Shown here: in pieces, positions 8,698-17,070 of the stretch | How positions within the stretch are numbered: position 1 is the first letter of the stretch | Layout of the letters: the number at the start of each line of letters is the position of its first letter | From: Polyangiaceae bacterium | Lineage (GTDB): Bacteria > Myxococcota_A > Polyangia > Polyangiales > Polyangiaceae | Length of the DNA stretch: 54,507 nt | NCBI GenBank assembly: GCA_013361525.1 | Contig: JABFXY010000152.1 | Location: 1-54,507, forward strand | Direction: 5' to 3' | The notes under the pieces: generated by a model | Seen by the model: the letters and a program-made list of their open reading frames with translations, nothing else | The model's database searches: none | What the model was told of the DNA's origin: nothing | Made by a program: the position numbers and the translations under genes

Positions 8698-9462
8698 TCA
8701 ACCCCGAGCGATCGAAACACCCCCATCGACCAGCAAGGCCGTCCCGGTGGTGAAAGACGACGCGTCCGAAGCGAGGTAGAGCGCCGACCGCGCGATCTCT
8801 TCCGGTGACGCAATGCGCTTCATTGCGTGCAGCCCCTTCACGTAGGCGATTGCCTCCGGCGTGTTTGCGAATTCGGCGGCCATCGGGGTGTCCGTCCCGC
8901 CGGGCAACAGCGCATTCACGCGAATGCCGCGCGCGCCGAGCTCGACCGCGAGGGATTGCGTCAGCCCGATAAGACCCGATTTCCCGGCGGCGTAGCTCGC
9001 CATACCGGCGAAGCCCGCGGTGTGCCCGACGAACGTCGACGTGAAGATGATCGACCCCGCCCCACGTTCGATCATGGCGGGGATTTGATACTTCGCCGCG
9101 AAGAAGGCGCTCGACAGATTGACCCGCAGCGCGTCGTTCCACTCTTTGGCGGAGACGCTCGCCGTCTCACCCATTTTGCCGAGCGCCCCTGCGTTGTTGA
9201 ACGAGATGTCCACACCGCCGAATCGCTTGACGGCGAGATCGACGAGCTGCTTCGCGTACTCCTCCTCGCCGACGTCACCCGCCAGCGCAATGGCCGCACC
9301 GTCTTTCGCCACGATTTCATCGACGACCGCGTCGAGGCGTTGGCGGCCTCGCGCGCCGAGGACGACCTTCGCGCCCTCCGCTGCAAAGAGGAGCGCCGCC
9401 GCCCGGCCGATTCCGGAGCTCGCGCCGGTGATGATTGCGACCTTCCCGGTGAGTGCATGCAT
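8698..9462 (-). CDS. SDR family oxidoreductase
   Basis: A 254-residue classical short-chain dehydrogenase/reductase. It has the nucleotide-binding TGASSGIG (about 13-20), the structural NNAG, the catalytic Ser region (TSTFVGH), the active-site YAAGK, and the C-terminal PGGTDTPM and LLVDGG signatures. It probably oxidises or reduces an alcohol/ketone with NAD(P)H in the cytoplasm; substrate unknown. The ATG at 9462 follows an AAAGGA-type ribosome site. Continued open frame upstream to 9924 has no protein-like composition and is excluded. Upstream lies a 600-bp gap carrying composite repeat element 1. Confidence 0.92.
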   Translation of the reverse strand: MHALTGKVAIITGASSGIGRAAALLFAAEGAKVVLGARGRQRLDAVVDEIVAKDGAAIALAGDVGEEEYAKQLVDLAVKRFGGVDISFNNAGALGKMGETASVSAKEWNDALRVNLSSAFFAAKYQIPAMIERGAGSIIFTSTFVGHTAGFAGMASYAAGKSGLIGLTQSLAVELGARGIRVNALLPGGTDTPMAAEFANTPEAIAYVKGLHAMKRIASPEEIARSALYLASDASSFTTGTALLVDGGVSIARG

Positions 9463-9749
9463 GTTCGTGTCCTTTTCCAATCCGGCACACTGCGCGCCGG
9501 CAAGGGAAGGGATAGGCGCTCGGGAAAGGCGTCGCGCTCCGGTTCTTGCGGTGGAATTCAAGTCGTCGGGGACGCTGCGGATCCGCAAAACACCGGCGTT
9601 ATGGCCTCCGACGAAACCGCGCGGCGGGGAGGTGAGGCGCCGAGGGGGAAGAAGCGTCGCGCCGATCCTCCTCGGCCCACGCGACCGCCTCGGGAGCGGT
9701 AGGGAGGGCGGGCGAAAAAGAAGGGCGCCGCGGCCGAGCGGGCCGCAAA

Positions 9750-9933
9750 GCGAACGAATCGCAATGGGTTGCAGTATCCCCCCGCAGTGCATTCGCGCTT
9801 TTGCGACAGGTGACGTCGCAATCGACCTAGCGACCCGCGTAACTCGTTGAATCAAGGCGGCCGCACGAAGTCTCGGCGGCAAGAACGCGAATGAATCGAC
9901 GGTGAACACTGTAACCCCTGCCATATCGTTCGC
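9750..9933. repeat. Composite repeat element 1: two 47-nt palindromes, inverted
   Basis: Palindrome A is 9750-9796 and palindrome E is 9887-9933. Each is exactly 47 nt, begins GCGAA and ends TTCGC. A has GGGTTGCAGTATCC at its centre on the plus strand; E has the related GGTTACAGTGTTC on the minus strand, so the two are opposed. Start-to-start spacing is 137 nt, identical to element 2. The rest of the 9463-10063 gap shows no gene. Confidence 0.75.
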
Positions 9934-10030
9934 CTTGCCGGCTCGCGCCCCAGGCCCGTCTGGACAGTTTTGGCCTCGCCGCAGGTTACTCGTCTACAAG
10001 CAAAATCCGCGCGACGCGCCAGAGTCTAGT

Positions 10031-10056
10031 CTTGGCGGCCCTTCGGGCGGTCTAGC
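10031..10056. repeat. Dispersed 26-nt repeat, copy 2
   Basis: 24 of 26 bases match 235-260. The core GCCC-TTC-GGGC can fold. It sits just downstream of the kinase stop at 10064 and might help end that transcript, although no T-tract follows on the minus strand. Confidence 0.6.
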
Positions 10057-10063
10057 CCTTGCC

Positions 10064-11896
10064 TCAATTCGCATGAAGCCGCGTCTTCAACGCCTCAATC
10101 GCGTCCGCCGTCGGACCGTCCTCGCGAAAACAACAAGGGTCCTTCTTGCTCGGACATTTCGCCCCGCGTAGCGCCTGCAATTGCATGAGCACGCGCAGGT
10201 CACCTTCGGACGCCGCCCGCTCCAAGAGCCCGCGCTTCTTTTCACAACTCGCCTCGCGAAACTCGAGCGCGATACGGAGAGCCGGGGTGGCGCGTTCGCG
10301 CACGTCGGGCTTCTTCAGGATTACCTCGGCGCGCTGGCCGGCTTTCGTCGCACCGCGGGAGACAGCCACCTCGTAAAGGACGTCGAGGCCGGCCGTTCCG
10401 CTCTTCTTTTCGAATAGCTCGAAGATGCGCTCGGTCGACGGATGGTTCGGCTCGAATGCAATGCCGGCGACCACGGCGACGATGGTCGATCGAATCGACT
10501 TGTCTTCGGCGATCGGCTCAATCTCGGAGAGCGACAGGAGCGCGTTGGCAGCGGTGACCCAGCTCTTCTTGTTCGAGGCCTTCCTCATGCGCTCTTTGAG
10601 GGCCTCCACGTCTTCGGTATTCGCGGTGCTGGGCGCGGACGATGTCGGGGCGGCGCTCGAGACTGGTGCCTCCGACGTCGTCGCGCTCGCGGTCGTCCTC
10701 GTCTTGGAGCGCGTGGAGCTCGACTCGGACTCTTCCTCGTCGGAATGAGCCTCCTTCGTGTGGTGACGCGCGTCGTCTTTCGATCGAAGCAACAGGACCA
10801 GCGCACATCCGAGAGCGACGCTCACGACACCAACGACAGCGAGCGCCCATTTCGGCACTTGCGTTCCGGTTCGCGCTTTGAATGCGGTAAACGAGCTCGC
10901 CCCGGGCGGGACACGAGTCGGCAGCTCACCCGCAGCGTCGTCGTCGACCGGCGTCAGCGCTGGACCGCTCGCGGGCGCACGCTCGAGCCCCACGATGACA
11001 CTCTCGATCGCCGCGAGCGCCTCGGCGGCGGTCTGATAGCGATCCGTCGGACTTCGCTGAATGAGGCGCATCACGACCGCTTGAACGGGTGCCGGGACAT
11101 TGACGGTCGGCGCTCGCACGCTGATCGGCGGCGGCTCCTCCAAACGTTGATGCTTGAAATGGGAGACGACGTCGCTCGACTCGAACGGACGTCGCCCACT
11201 CAGCATTTCGTAAAGAATGATGCCTAGCGCATAGAGATCGCCTCGCGCATCCACGGCGTCCATGCCGAGCGTGATCTCCGGAGGCATGTAGGCGACGGTC
11301 CCGAACACCATACCGGCCGTCGTCAGCGCGCCGTCGTTTTTGGTGGTCGCCTGCGTCTGGGGGGAAAGAAGATCGAGACGAACTTTGGAAAGGCCGAAAT
11401 CGATGAGCTTGATTCGCTCGCTCGCGTCGAGGAGCAAATTCTCCGGCTTCAAGTCGCGGTGAACGATGCCTTTTGCGTGCACGGCGACGAGGGCCGACGC
11501 GACCTGCTGTGCGACACGGAGGGCACGCAGGACGGGCATCGGTCCGCGGGCCATCTCTTTGCCGAGGGAAATCCCTTCGACGAACTGGGTGACGAGGTAG
11601 TACGAGCCATCGTCGAGGCGGCCGAAATCGATCGCCGAGGCGACGTTCGGGTGCTCGATGTGCGCGCCCGCGATCGCCTCTCGCTCGAAGCGCTCGACCA
11701 TCTGCGGCAATCGCTCGGCGTTGGGCTGCAGCACCTTGATCGCGACGCGCTTTCGCAGCTTCACCTGCTCGCCGCGGTAGACGGCGCCCATGCCGCCTTT
11801 TCCGATCAACGCTTCGACGTAATAGCGATCGGCGACGAGCTTTCCGATGAGGGCGCGCTCGCGCTCGAGCTCGCTCTGTAGCGAATCCGGCGGCAT
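10064..11896 (-). CDS. Ser/Thr protein kinase, membrane-anchored, with C-terminal helical domain
   Basis: A 610-residue Hanks-type kinase. The N-terminal catalytic domain (about 20-290) has the glycine loop IGKGGMGAVYRG, the VAIK lysine, catalytic HRDLKPEN, metal-binding DFG and YMPPE in the activation segment. A Ser/Thr-rich linker surrounds one transmembrane helix (ALAVVGVVSVALGCALVLLL, about residue 350), placing the C-terminal half outside the cytoplasm. That half is helical and Lys-rich, with a late Cys cluster (KCPSKKDPCCF). Such receptor-like kinases are typical of myxobacteria and phosphorylate cytoplasmic targets in response to an external cue; neither is identifiable. It appears monocistronic. 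Confidence 0.95.
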   Translation of the reverse strand: MPPDSLQSELERERALIGKLVADRYYVEALIGKGGMGAVYRGEQVKLRKRVAIKVLQPNAERLPQMVERFEREAIAGAHIEHPNVASAIDFGRLDDGSYYLVTQFVEGISLGKEMARGPMPVLRALRVAQQVASALVAVHAKGIVHRDLKPENLLLDASERIKLIDFGLSKVRLDLLSPQTQATTKNDGALTTAGMVFGTVAYMPPEITLGMDAVDARGDLYALGIILYEMLSGRRPFESSDVVSHFKHQRLEEPPPISVRAPTVNVPAPVQAVVMRLIQRSPTDRYQTAAEALAAIESVIVGLERAPASGPALTPVDDDAAGELPTRVPPGASSFTAFKARTGTQVPKWALAVVGVVSVALGCALVLLLRSKDDARHHTKEAHSDEEESESSSTRSKTRTTASATTSEAPVSSAAPTSSAPSTANTEDVEALKERMRKASNKKSWVTAANALLSLSEIEPIAEDKSIRSTIVAVVAGIAFEPNHPSTERIFELFEKKSGTAGLDVLYEVAVSRGATKAGQRAEVILKKPDVRERATPALRIALEFREASCEKKRGLLERAASEGDLRVLMQLQALRGAKCPSKKDPCCFREDGPTADAIEALKTRLHAN

Positions 11897-12011
11897 GCGC
11901 CGGTCATGGTACGGCGTTTGAGCAGTCGACCATCACGCCGATTTCCGAACGGATGCCCGACCTTGCGCGAGCCCGCCACGAAAGGAGCGACAGGGTGCGC
12001 GCGTGGGCGCG

Positions 12012-12836
12012 TTACTTGAGTGGACAGTCGGCCGCGTAGTCGGCCCAAGGCTCGTAGTCCCTGAGCTCCAACAGGTTCGCGAGCGCGGCCTGGGTCGCAA
12101 CCGAGGGTACGTCGCAGTGCCCGACCTTACCGGCGAACGCGTCGAGATCGTAAACGGTGCAGGACGTCGCTGCGCTCTTCGCGAGAGGGGTAAGACCATT
12201 GAAACCGAGGCCCAGAGAAACGTCGTGCGAGCAATCGTTGTCGCTCGTGTAACTCTGGCGATACTCCCATGCGAACGCGACGTTCGCGGGGACCGGCGCG
12301 CGCCATCGCGTCGGCTGGTACGGGTCGAGCAGGACCATCGCGGCGACGCCTCGACGGCTCGACAAGATGCGCTCGTCCTTGCGAAGCCGATCCGCGATGT
12401 CGGTCACGTTGATTCCGCCCCACGAAAACCCGACGAGGTGCACCGCGCCGATCGAGTCGTAGACATCCACCACGCCATCGCCGTTCTCGTCGAGCTCGTC
12501 GAACAGCGCCGCATACGCGCCATTTTCGTCGAGCGCACCGAAGGCCGGATAGTCGCCGTCGCGAACCAGCGTGAAGCCTTCCTTCTCCGCGGCCTCGCAC
12601 AACGCGAACAGTCCTTTGTCCCAACCCGTCGTGCGATCCGAAAGGCCTTGTTGGCAGAGCAGCACGCGTCGCGGCGGCTGAAGCGCCGGGTCATCCGCCT
12701 CGGTGGTCTCGGTCTCGAGATCCACACCCTGGATCGCGCATCCCCCAGCGGTGCTTGCGATCGCAGACAAACCAGCGAGCAATACAGCGAGCTTGGCCGT
12801 CGAAACCCGAGTGGAGCCCATTGAGCGGGTCCACAT
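12012..12836 (-). CDS. Alpha/beta-hydrolase-like lipoprotein with inserted EF-hand-like loop
   Basis: A 274-residue protein with signal MWTRSMGSTRVSTAKLAVLL and lipobox AGGC. AGAGG six bases before the ATG at 12836 supports the start. The mature domain contains a nucleophile-elbow motif GFSWGG (Ser138, G-x-S-x-G) after the strand AVHLV, and a later Asp in VLLDPYQP that could be catalytic, consistent with an alpha/beta-hydrolase or lipase-like fold. Just before the elbow, DENGDGVVDVYD (116-127) matches the calcium-binding EF-hand/dockerin loop pattern. A C-terminal Cys set (DCSHD, SCTVY, HCDV, DCPLK) may be disulfide-bonded. The substrate is unknown. Confidence 0.75.
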   Translation of the reverse strand: MWTRSMGSTRVSTAKLAVLLAGLSAIASTAGGCAIQGVDLETETTEADDPALQPPRRVLLCQQGLSDRTTGWDKGLFALCEAAEKEGFTLVRDGDYPAFGALDENGAYAALFDELDENGDGVVDVYDSIGAVHLVGFSWGGINVTDIADRLRKDERILSSRRGVAAMVLLDPYQPTRWRAPVPANVAFAWEYRQSYTSDNDCSHDVSLGLGFNGLTPLAKSAATSCTVYDLDAFAGKVGHCDVPSVATQAALANLLELRDYEPWADYAADCPLK

Positions 12837-12883
12837 CGCAACCTCTGTGCCGAAGCCTCCGAGGTGCTCAGGCCTCACCCGGC

Positions 12884-13378
12884 TCAGGGCCATCCGGTCG
12901 TGACGGAGGCGAGGAGACCGAGGAGCGCGCTCGCAGCGTTCGCGATCAGTGACGCGAGTGCTTCGCGGCGAATGCCGAGCCCGCCGGCGCTCGCCAGCCA
13001 ACCCGTCTCGGTCAAGAAGGCGAACGTCTCCGCGGCGGCTCCATAGACGAGAAAATCCGCCTCGTCGCCGAGCGCGAAGCCGGGAAACGCGCGCGCGAGG
13101 CCCGTGTACACGAACGCCCAGAGCGGCCAAATGACGAAGACGACCAACGGGTGTGTGATCGCGCTCGCCCCGAACCCGACGCCGAGCGAAAGGCCGAACG
13201 CACGCCGGCCGAGATAGACGTCGCGCGCTGCGCGCAAGCTGATCGCCGCGGCCGAGAGGACGACGACCGCCGCGACAGCGGCGGCCCAAAGAAGCGGCGC
13301 GCCGACCTCCTGCTGAAGGGATCGGTAGCTCTGCGCGAAGCTGCGCGGCCTATCGTGGTTGCGAGCGTCTTGCGGCAA
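12884..13378 (-). CDS. Membrane protein, start uncertain (possible 3' half of a frameshifted gene)
   Basis: About 164 residues if read from the TTG at 13378. Several hydrophobic helices are obvious (LLWAAAVAAVVVLSAAAIS, ITHPLVVFVIWPLWAFVY, LIANAASALLGLLASV). No ATG or GTG with a ribosome site exists near the expected N-terminus, and the frame overlaps the end of the membrane gene at 13350-13835 by 29 bases. Either this is a separate gene with a poor start, or it is the C-terminal half of one roughly 320-residue protein split by a frameshift. The family is not recognised. Confidence 0.55.
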   Translation of the reverse strand: MPQDARNHDRPRSFAQSYRSLQQEVGAPLLWAAAVAAVVVLSAAAISLRAARDVYLGRRAFGLSLGVGFGASAITHPLVVFVIWPLWAFVYTGLARAFPGFALGDEADFLVYGAAAETFAFLTETGWLASAGGLGIRREALASLIANAASALLGLLASVTTGWP

Positions 13379-13835
13379 AAGATGGAGAGCCCGCGAAGGT
13401 CGCGAGATCGAGCCCCGACCACGACGCCGTCGTCGCGACGATCGGGTTGTGCGCGTGGAGAAACACGATATTGGCATTGTCCGGTGAGCGCTGCGCCAGG
13501 ATGAAGAGCAGCCCTGCAATCGCCGCAATCGTCGCCCGCCGCCGGAGCGAGCCCGGCGACAGCATTGCCGTAACCATTGCGGCAGCGATGCCGGCACGCA
13601 CTCCGAACCCAAACATCGACAAGCCAGCGACAACCGCCGCCGCGACATACAGAGATTTGGCTCGATACAGTCGTGGTCGGGCAACCAGATAGCGAATGTC
13701 CGCGACGAGGTGTGGCACGCCCCAAATCAGCGGCCCCACCGCCAATAGCAAGAGCGGCAAGGTGGTCGCCGAGAGCAGTGCTGCGCCGAGGAGCGCGAGA
13801 CCCCCGCCGGCGATTCGCCACTCGCGATTCGACAA
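13350..13835 (-). CDS. Membrane protein, possibly truncated by a frameshift
   Basis: A 161-residue hydrophobic protein starting MSNREWRIAGGGLALLGAAL, with about four to five transmembrane segments. It contains WGVPHLVADIRYLV and FLHAHNPIVA, which look like conserved polar motifs within the membrane. The last 15-20 residues (SPSFAARRSQPR) lose membrane-protein character before the stop, while another frame on the same strand resumes a membrane-protein pattern. This suggests either a real short gene followed by a second one or a single broken gene. Function unknown. Confidence 0.6.
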   Translation of the reverse strand: MSNREWRIAGGGLALLGAALLSATTLPLLLLAVGPLIWGVPHLVADIRYLVARPRLYRAKSLYVAAAVVAGLSMFGFGVRAGIAAAMVTAMLSPGSLRRRATIAAIAGLLFILAQRSPDNANIVFLHAHNPIVATTASWSGLDLATFAGSPSFAARRSQPR

Positions 13836-13938
13836 GAGCGGTCGGGCGACCGGACGGAGCTAGAACGCTGACATGCCCCTCGGCTTACACCGGGCGCCAT
13901 GTACGGCCGGCGCCCGGCAAACCTTCCGTCGCTCGCGG

Positions 13939-16935
13939 TCAGGGGATCTCGTACTGCGCGAGACCGTACGGCCCGAGCGAAAGCAGCACGCGGTCGTCAT
14001 GAATCGTCACGTGCTGTACCCACCAAGGGAGATCCGACACCTTCGTGACTTCGAGATTGTCCATCGACGTGGCATCGACCGTGACGATCGCTCCATACGA
14101 AGTAGCGACGAGCGTCTTGCCGCTTACACCGACCGGCGTCGCCCACCAGGTCTCCGCGACATTTTTACGTGAGGTGGTCAGCGACCCGTCGCGAATACCA
14201 CCGATCGCGACGACCTCGGTCGTGGATTCACCCGTGTCGTAGTCGTAATCGATCGAGGTGAAGAACGCGCGGTCGTCACCGACGACGAGGTTCGACACGT
14301 ACGAGCGGGTGTCGAGGGTCTGCGCATCGAGGAGCTCCGCAGACGCTGCGTCCTCGTCGATGGCGACGACCTTCAATAGGCGGTCGAACGCGCTGCACGT
14401 GCCGATGGCGTTGTCGCTCCAGTTGTCCTCGTCATCGGGGACGAAGGTCGCGCCCCAGCCGAAGGTCTCGTAGCAACTCATCCACCCGGCGGTCTTCACC
14501 GTCTTGCGCTTGTAATCGACGGTGAGGAGGTGGCCGGACGTCTCGTCGTACGACACGAGCGATCCGGGCACGTTGATGGGCTCTTCGAGGTGGGGCAACG
14601 CTGCCTGCACGTCGAAGCGATCGAAGTAGAAGCGTGCTTTGCCGGGTTGGTCTTCGACGGGCACCCAGTGCGAGAACAGAACGCGGTCGTTCTGCGCGAC
14701 GAGACCCGTGTGCCCAGAGCCTCGCGGAAGTGGCTGCACGCTGAAGAACGGCACCAGGGGATTCGCGAGATCGACGCTCGTCAGCCACCCGCCTTTGACC
14801 TCGCCCTCTTCCCACCAGATTGGATACCCGTACTCGTCGCGCGGATAATCGATCTGCTGGAAGACCAGCCGGTCGCCGACCTGTGCCACCGTATCGCCCG
14901 AGGCGACCAGGGCTTGGCCGTAGTAGTACCACCCACCATAGCTGTATGCGTCGACGGGGACGTCGAAGTGGGTAACGAGGGTCGGGTGCGTCGGATCCGA
15001 GATGTCGACCGTCGCGACGCGCGCCTCCGCACCGTTGTACGACGGCCATACCAAGTAGACGGCGTCATCGTGGGCGAAGAGGCGGACGGCCCACCACGAC
15101 CACCCGTAACACGACTCGTCATTCTCCACGTCGGCCAGCATCGCGCCGAGGTCGAGCCCACCGATCGCGTCGTCGTTCGTGGGGTCGTTTGCGTCGACGA
15201 TCTCGAGCCGGGGCTCGTTGGTCCACCAGTCCGCAGCGAGGCGAACGGCCTTGTCGCCGCTCACCACGACCTGCGAGACGTGCGCGGCGAGCTGAAGCTC
15301 CGCCGTCTTCTCGGGGACGTCGCGATTCGAGAAGTCGAACGCGCGCACCTGCTCGTCGCTCATCGCAAATAGGCGGTTTTCGTAGACGAACGCGCGCCGG
15401 GCATTGCCACGAACCGGGGCGACACCGCGCTTGACGAGGTCGTCGTTTGCCCAATCGACGATTTGGACGCCGCTCTGGTAGCTGGAGCAGCCCCAATCGT
15501 CCCACTCCCACGCGCTGAACGGCACCAGGACCAAATCGAGCTCGGGGAGGATCTTGAACGCCTTGTGAATGCGGTCCTGATCTTCACCGAACGAGCCCCA
15601 CCCTTCACCGAAAGAGACACGCTTGACGAGCGTCGGGTTATCCATGTTGGAGACGTCGAAGAGCGAGACGTTCATTGCGCCTTCGGCGTTTTGATTGTCG
15701 AAGCCGAGAGCGAGCAGCCGGTCGCCTCGAGGCTCGATGTGATAGACCCAGCCCGGAATCTCGAGCTCGCCGCGAACGGCCGGCGCCGCCGGGTTCGAGA
15801 GATCGATCGTAAACAGCGGATCGACCTGCTCCGCCGTAATGGCGTAGGCGCGCGTTCCGTCGAAGCGAACGCTGCGAAGCGACTCGGGCTGAGGCAGCGT
15901 GATCTGCGCCGTGCCGAGCGGGGTCATCTCGCTCGACGAAGCGATCGTGAACGTCTGGATCGACGGATAGGTCGACGAGTCCCAAGGCTGGCTGATGACG
16001 CGGAAGACGCCCTCGTGCTCGTCCATCTGCCAGCGGCTGAGGATTTGTCCTGCGACCGGGACGGCCGCCCCTTGAACGAGATCGCCTTCGGGGTCGGAGA
16101 TGTCCACGACTTGGATCGTCGAGGTGTCTCCGACGCCACCGCTCCAATCCACACCGCCGATGTAGATGCGGTTCTCGGTGACGCTGATGCTGCGCGTCCA
16201 CCCGTCGTAGCTATCGTCCTCGAGCGTCAGCTGGTCGAGCAGCGCGATGCTGTCGGGGCTCGAGGCGTCGAACGAGCTGACCGTCGTCTGCGGGGTGACG
16301 CTGCAATCCCAGCAATAGCCATTTTCGAACGAAACCGTATAAAGGACGTCGCCGACCATTCGACTGTCGGAGATCCAACCAGGCACCTCCAGCGCCCCGA
16401 TGGACTCGATGTTCGCGGGGTCGGCGACGTCCAGCGCCTCCACATGGCTCGACGTCACCCATTGCCACTCGCCGTCGACCTCGACGTAATGGCCCCAGCT
16501 CCTGAACATCGCGTAGATCACGTTGTCCACGCGGTACATCTCGAACGGCTCGCCGCCGAGGCGCTTTCGCCCGAGGACCTGCAGGTGATCTGGATTCGAT
16601 ACGTCGATGATCGTCAGTCCGCTGAATTGCGAGAGCGCGTACAGACGCCCGTCGTGGATCTGAACGATGTCGGCCTCGAGGATCGCGCGCTCCGGATCAT
16701 CGGGTTCCGGCGCAGCCGGGGAGCCACCCTCCGACCCACCGCCGTTGCCGGCAGACGAACCGCCCTCCCCCGCCGAGTCACCGTCGCCGCCGTTCGGCGT
16801 CGCTTCGGTCGGGTCGTCCGAGATGAACTTGCCCTTCTCCTCGTCCGAAGGCGTCTTCGCACAACCGACGACCAGCCCCGCCGCCACGAACGCGAGGGTG
16901 ATGCGCCACGGAGCGGCACAACGTAGGAATCGCAT
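13939..16935 (-). CDS. Giant secreted beta-propeller lipoprotein
   Basis: About 998 residues. The signal is MRFLRCAAPWRITLAFVAAG with lipobox LVVGC, then a Gly/Ser-rich acidic spacer. The remainder resembles the secreted beta-propeller-domain family (DUF2137-type): recurring blade motifs such as GLTIIDVSNPDHLQVLG, VEALDVADPANIESIG, VQIVDWANDD and VATVDISDPTHPTLV, where a (I/V)-D-(V/I)-S-(D/N)-P strand turn repeats through the whole length. It probably forms one or two propellers on the cell surface with a binding rather than catalytic role. In-frame upstream ATGs at 16959 and 16992 exist; 16935 gives the most typical signal peptide. Single gene, flanked by another propeller lipoprotein. Confidence 0.85.
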   Translation of the reverse strand: MRFLRCAAPWRITLAFVAAGLVVGCAKTPSDEEKGKFISDDPTEATPNGGDGDSAGEGGSSAGNGGGSEGGSPAAPEPDDPERAILEADIVQIHDGRLYALSQFSGLTIIDVSNPDHLQVLGRKRLGGEPFEMYRVDNVIYAMFRSWGHYVEVDGEWQWVTSSHVEALDVADPANIESIGALEVPGWISDSRMVGDVLYTVSFENGYCWDCSVTPQTTVSSFDASSPDSIALLDQLTLEDDSYDGWTRSISVTENRIYIGGVDWSGGVGDTSTIQVVDISDPEGDLVQGAAVPVAGQILSRWQMDEHEGVFRVISQPWDSSTYPSIQTFTIASSSEMTPLGTAQITLPQPESLRSVRFDGTRAYAITAEQVDPLFTIDLSNPAAPAVRGELEIPGWVYHIEPRGDRLLALGFDNQNAEGAMNVSLFDVSNMDNPTLVKRVSFGEGWGSFGEDQDRIHKAFKILPELDLVLVPFSAWEWDDWGCSSYQSGVQIVDWANDDLVKRGVAPVRGNARRAFVYENRLFAMSDEQVRAFDFSNRDVPEKTAELQLAAHVSQVVVSGDKAVRLAADWWTNEPRLEIVDANDPTNDDAIGGLDLGAMLADVENDESCYGWSWWAVRLFAHDDAVYLVWPSYNGAEARVATVDISDPTHPTLVTHFDVPVDAYSYGGWYYYGQALVASGDTVAQVGDRLVFQQIDYPRDEYGYPIWWEEGEVKGGWLTSVDLANPLVPFFSVQPLPRGSGHTGLVAQNDRVLFSHWVPVEDQPGKARFYFDRFDVQAALPHLEEPINVPGSLVSYDETSGHLLTVDYKRKTVKTAGWMSCYETFGWGATFVPDDEDNWSDNAIGTCSAFDRLLKVVAIDEDAASAELLDAQTLDTRSYVSNLVVGDDRAFFTSIDYDYDTGESTTEVVAIGGIRDGSLTTSRKNVAETWWATPVGVSGKTLVATSYGAIVTVDATSMDNLEVTKVSDLPWWVQHVTIHDDRVLLSLGPYGLAQYEIP

Positions 16936-17070
16936 GCCGCCGCGTCGTGCAGCGCGCATGCCAGCCACTTTGCCGCCGAAATGGTTCACCAATCCTCGGC
17001 GTTTCGGCCGGAACCGTGTGCCAGGTCGAGCCGCCCTCGGGATCGCCCGGCCCGACGCGAATTGGCTGGG

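Noticed and set aside
9463..9924. N-terminal extension of the SDR gene up to 9924
   Set aside because: The extension is Arg/Pro-rich, overlaps palindromes A and E, and a good start with ribosome site exists at 9462.
15463..16926. Long plus-strand open frame opposite the propeller lipoprotein
   Set aside because: It is Arg/Asp/Leu-rich shadow coding with no domain; the minus-strand frame has a signal peptide and regular blade motifs.
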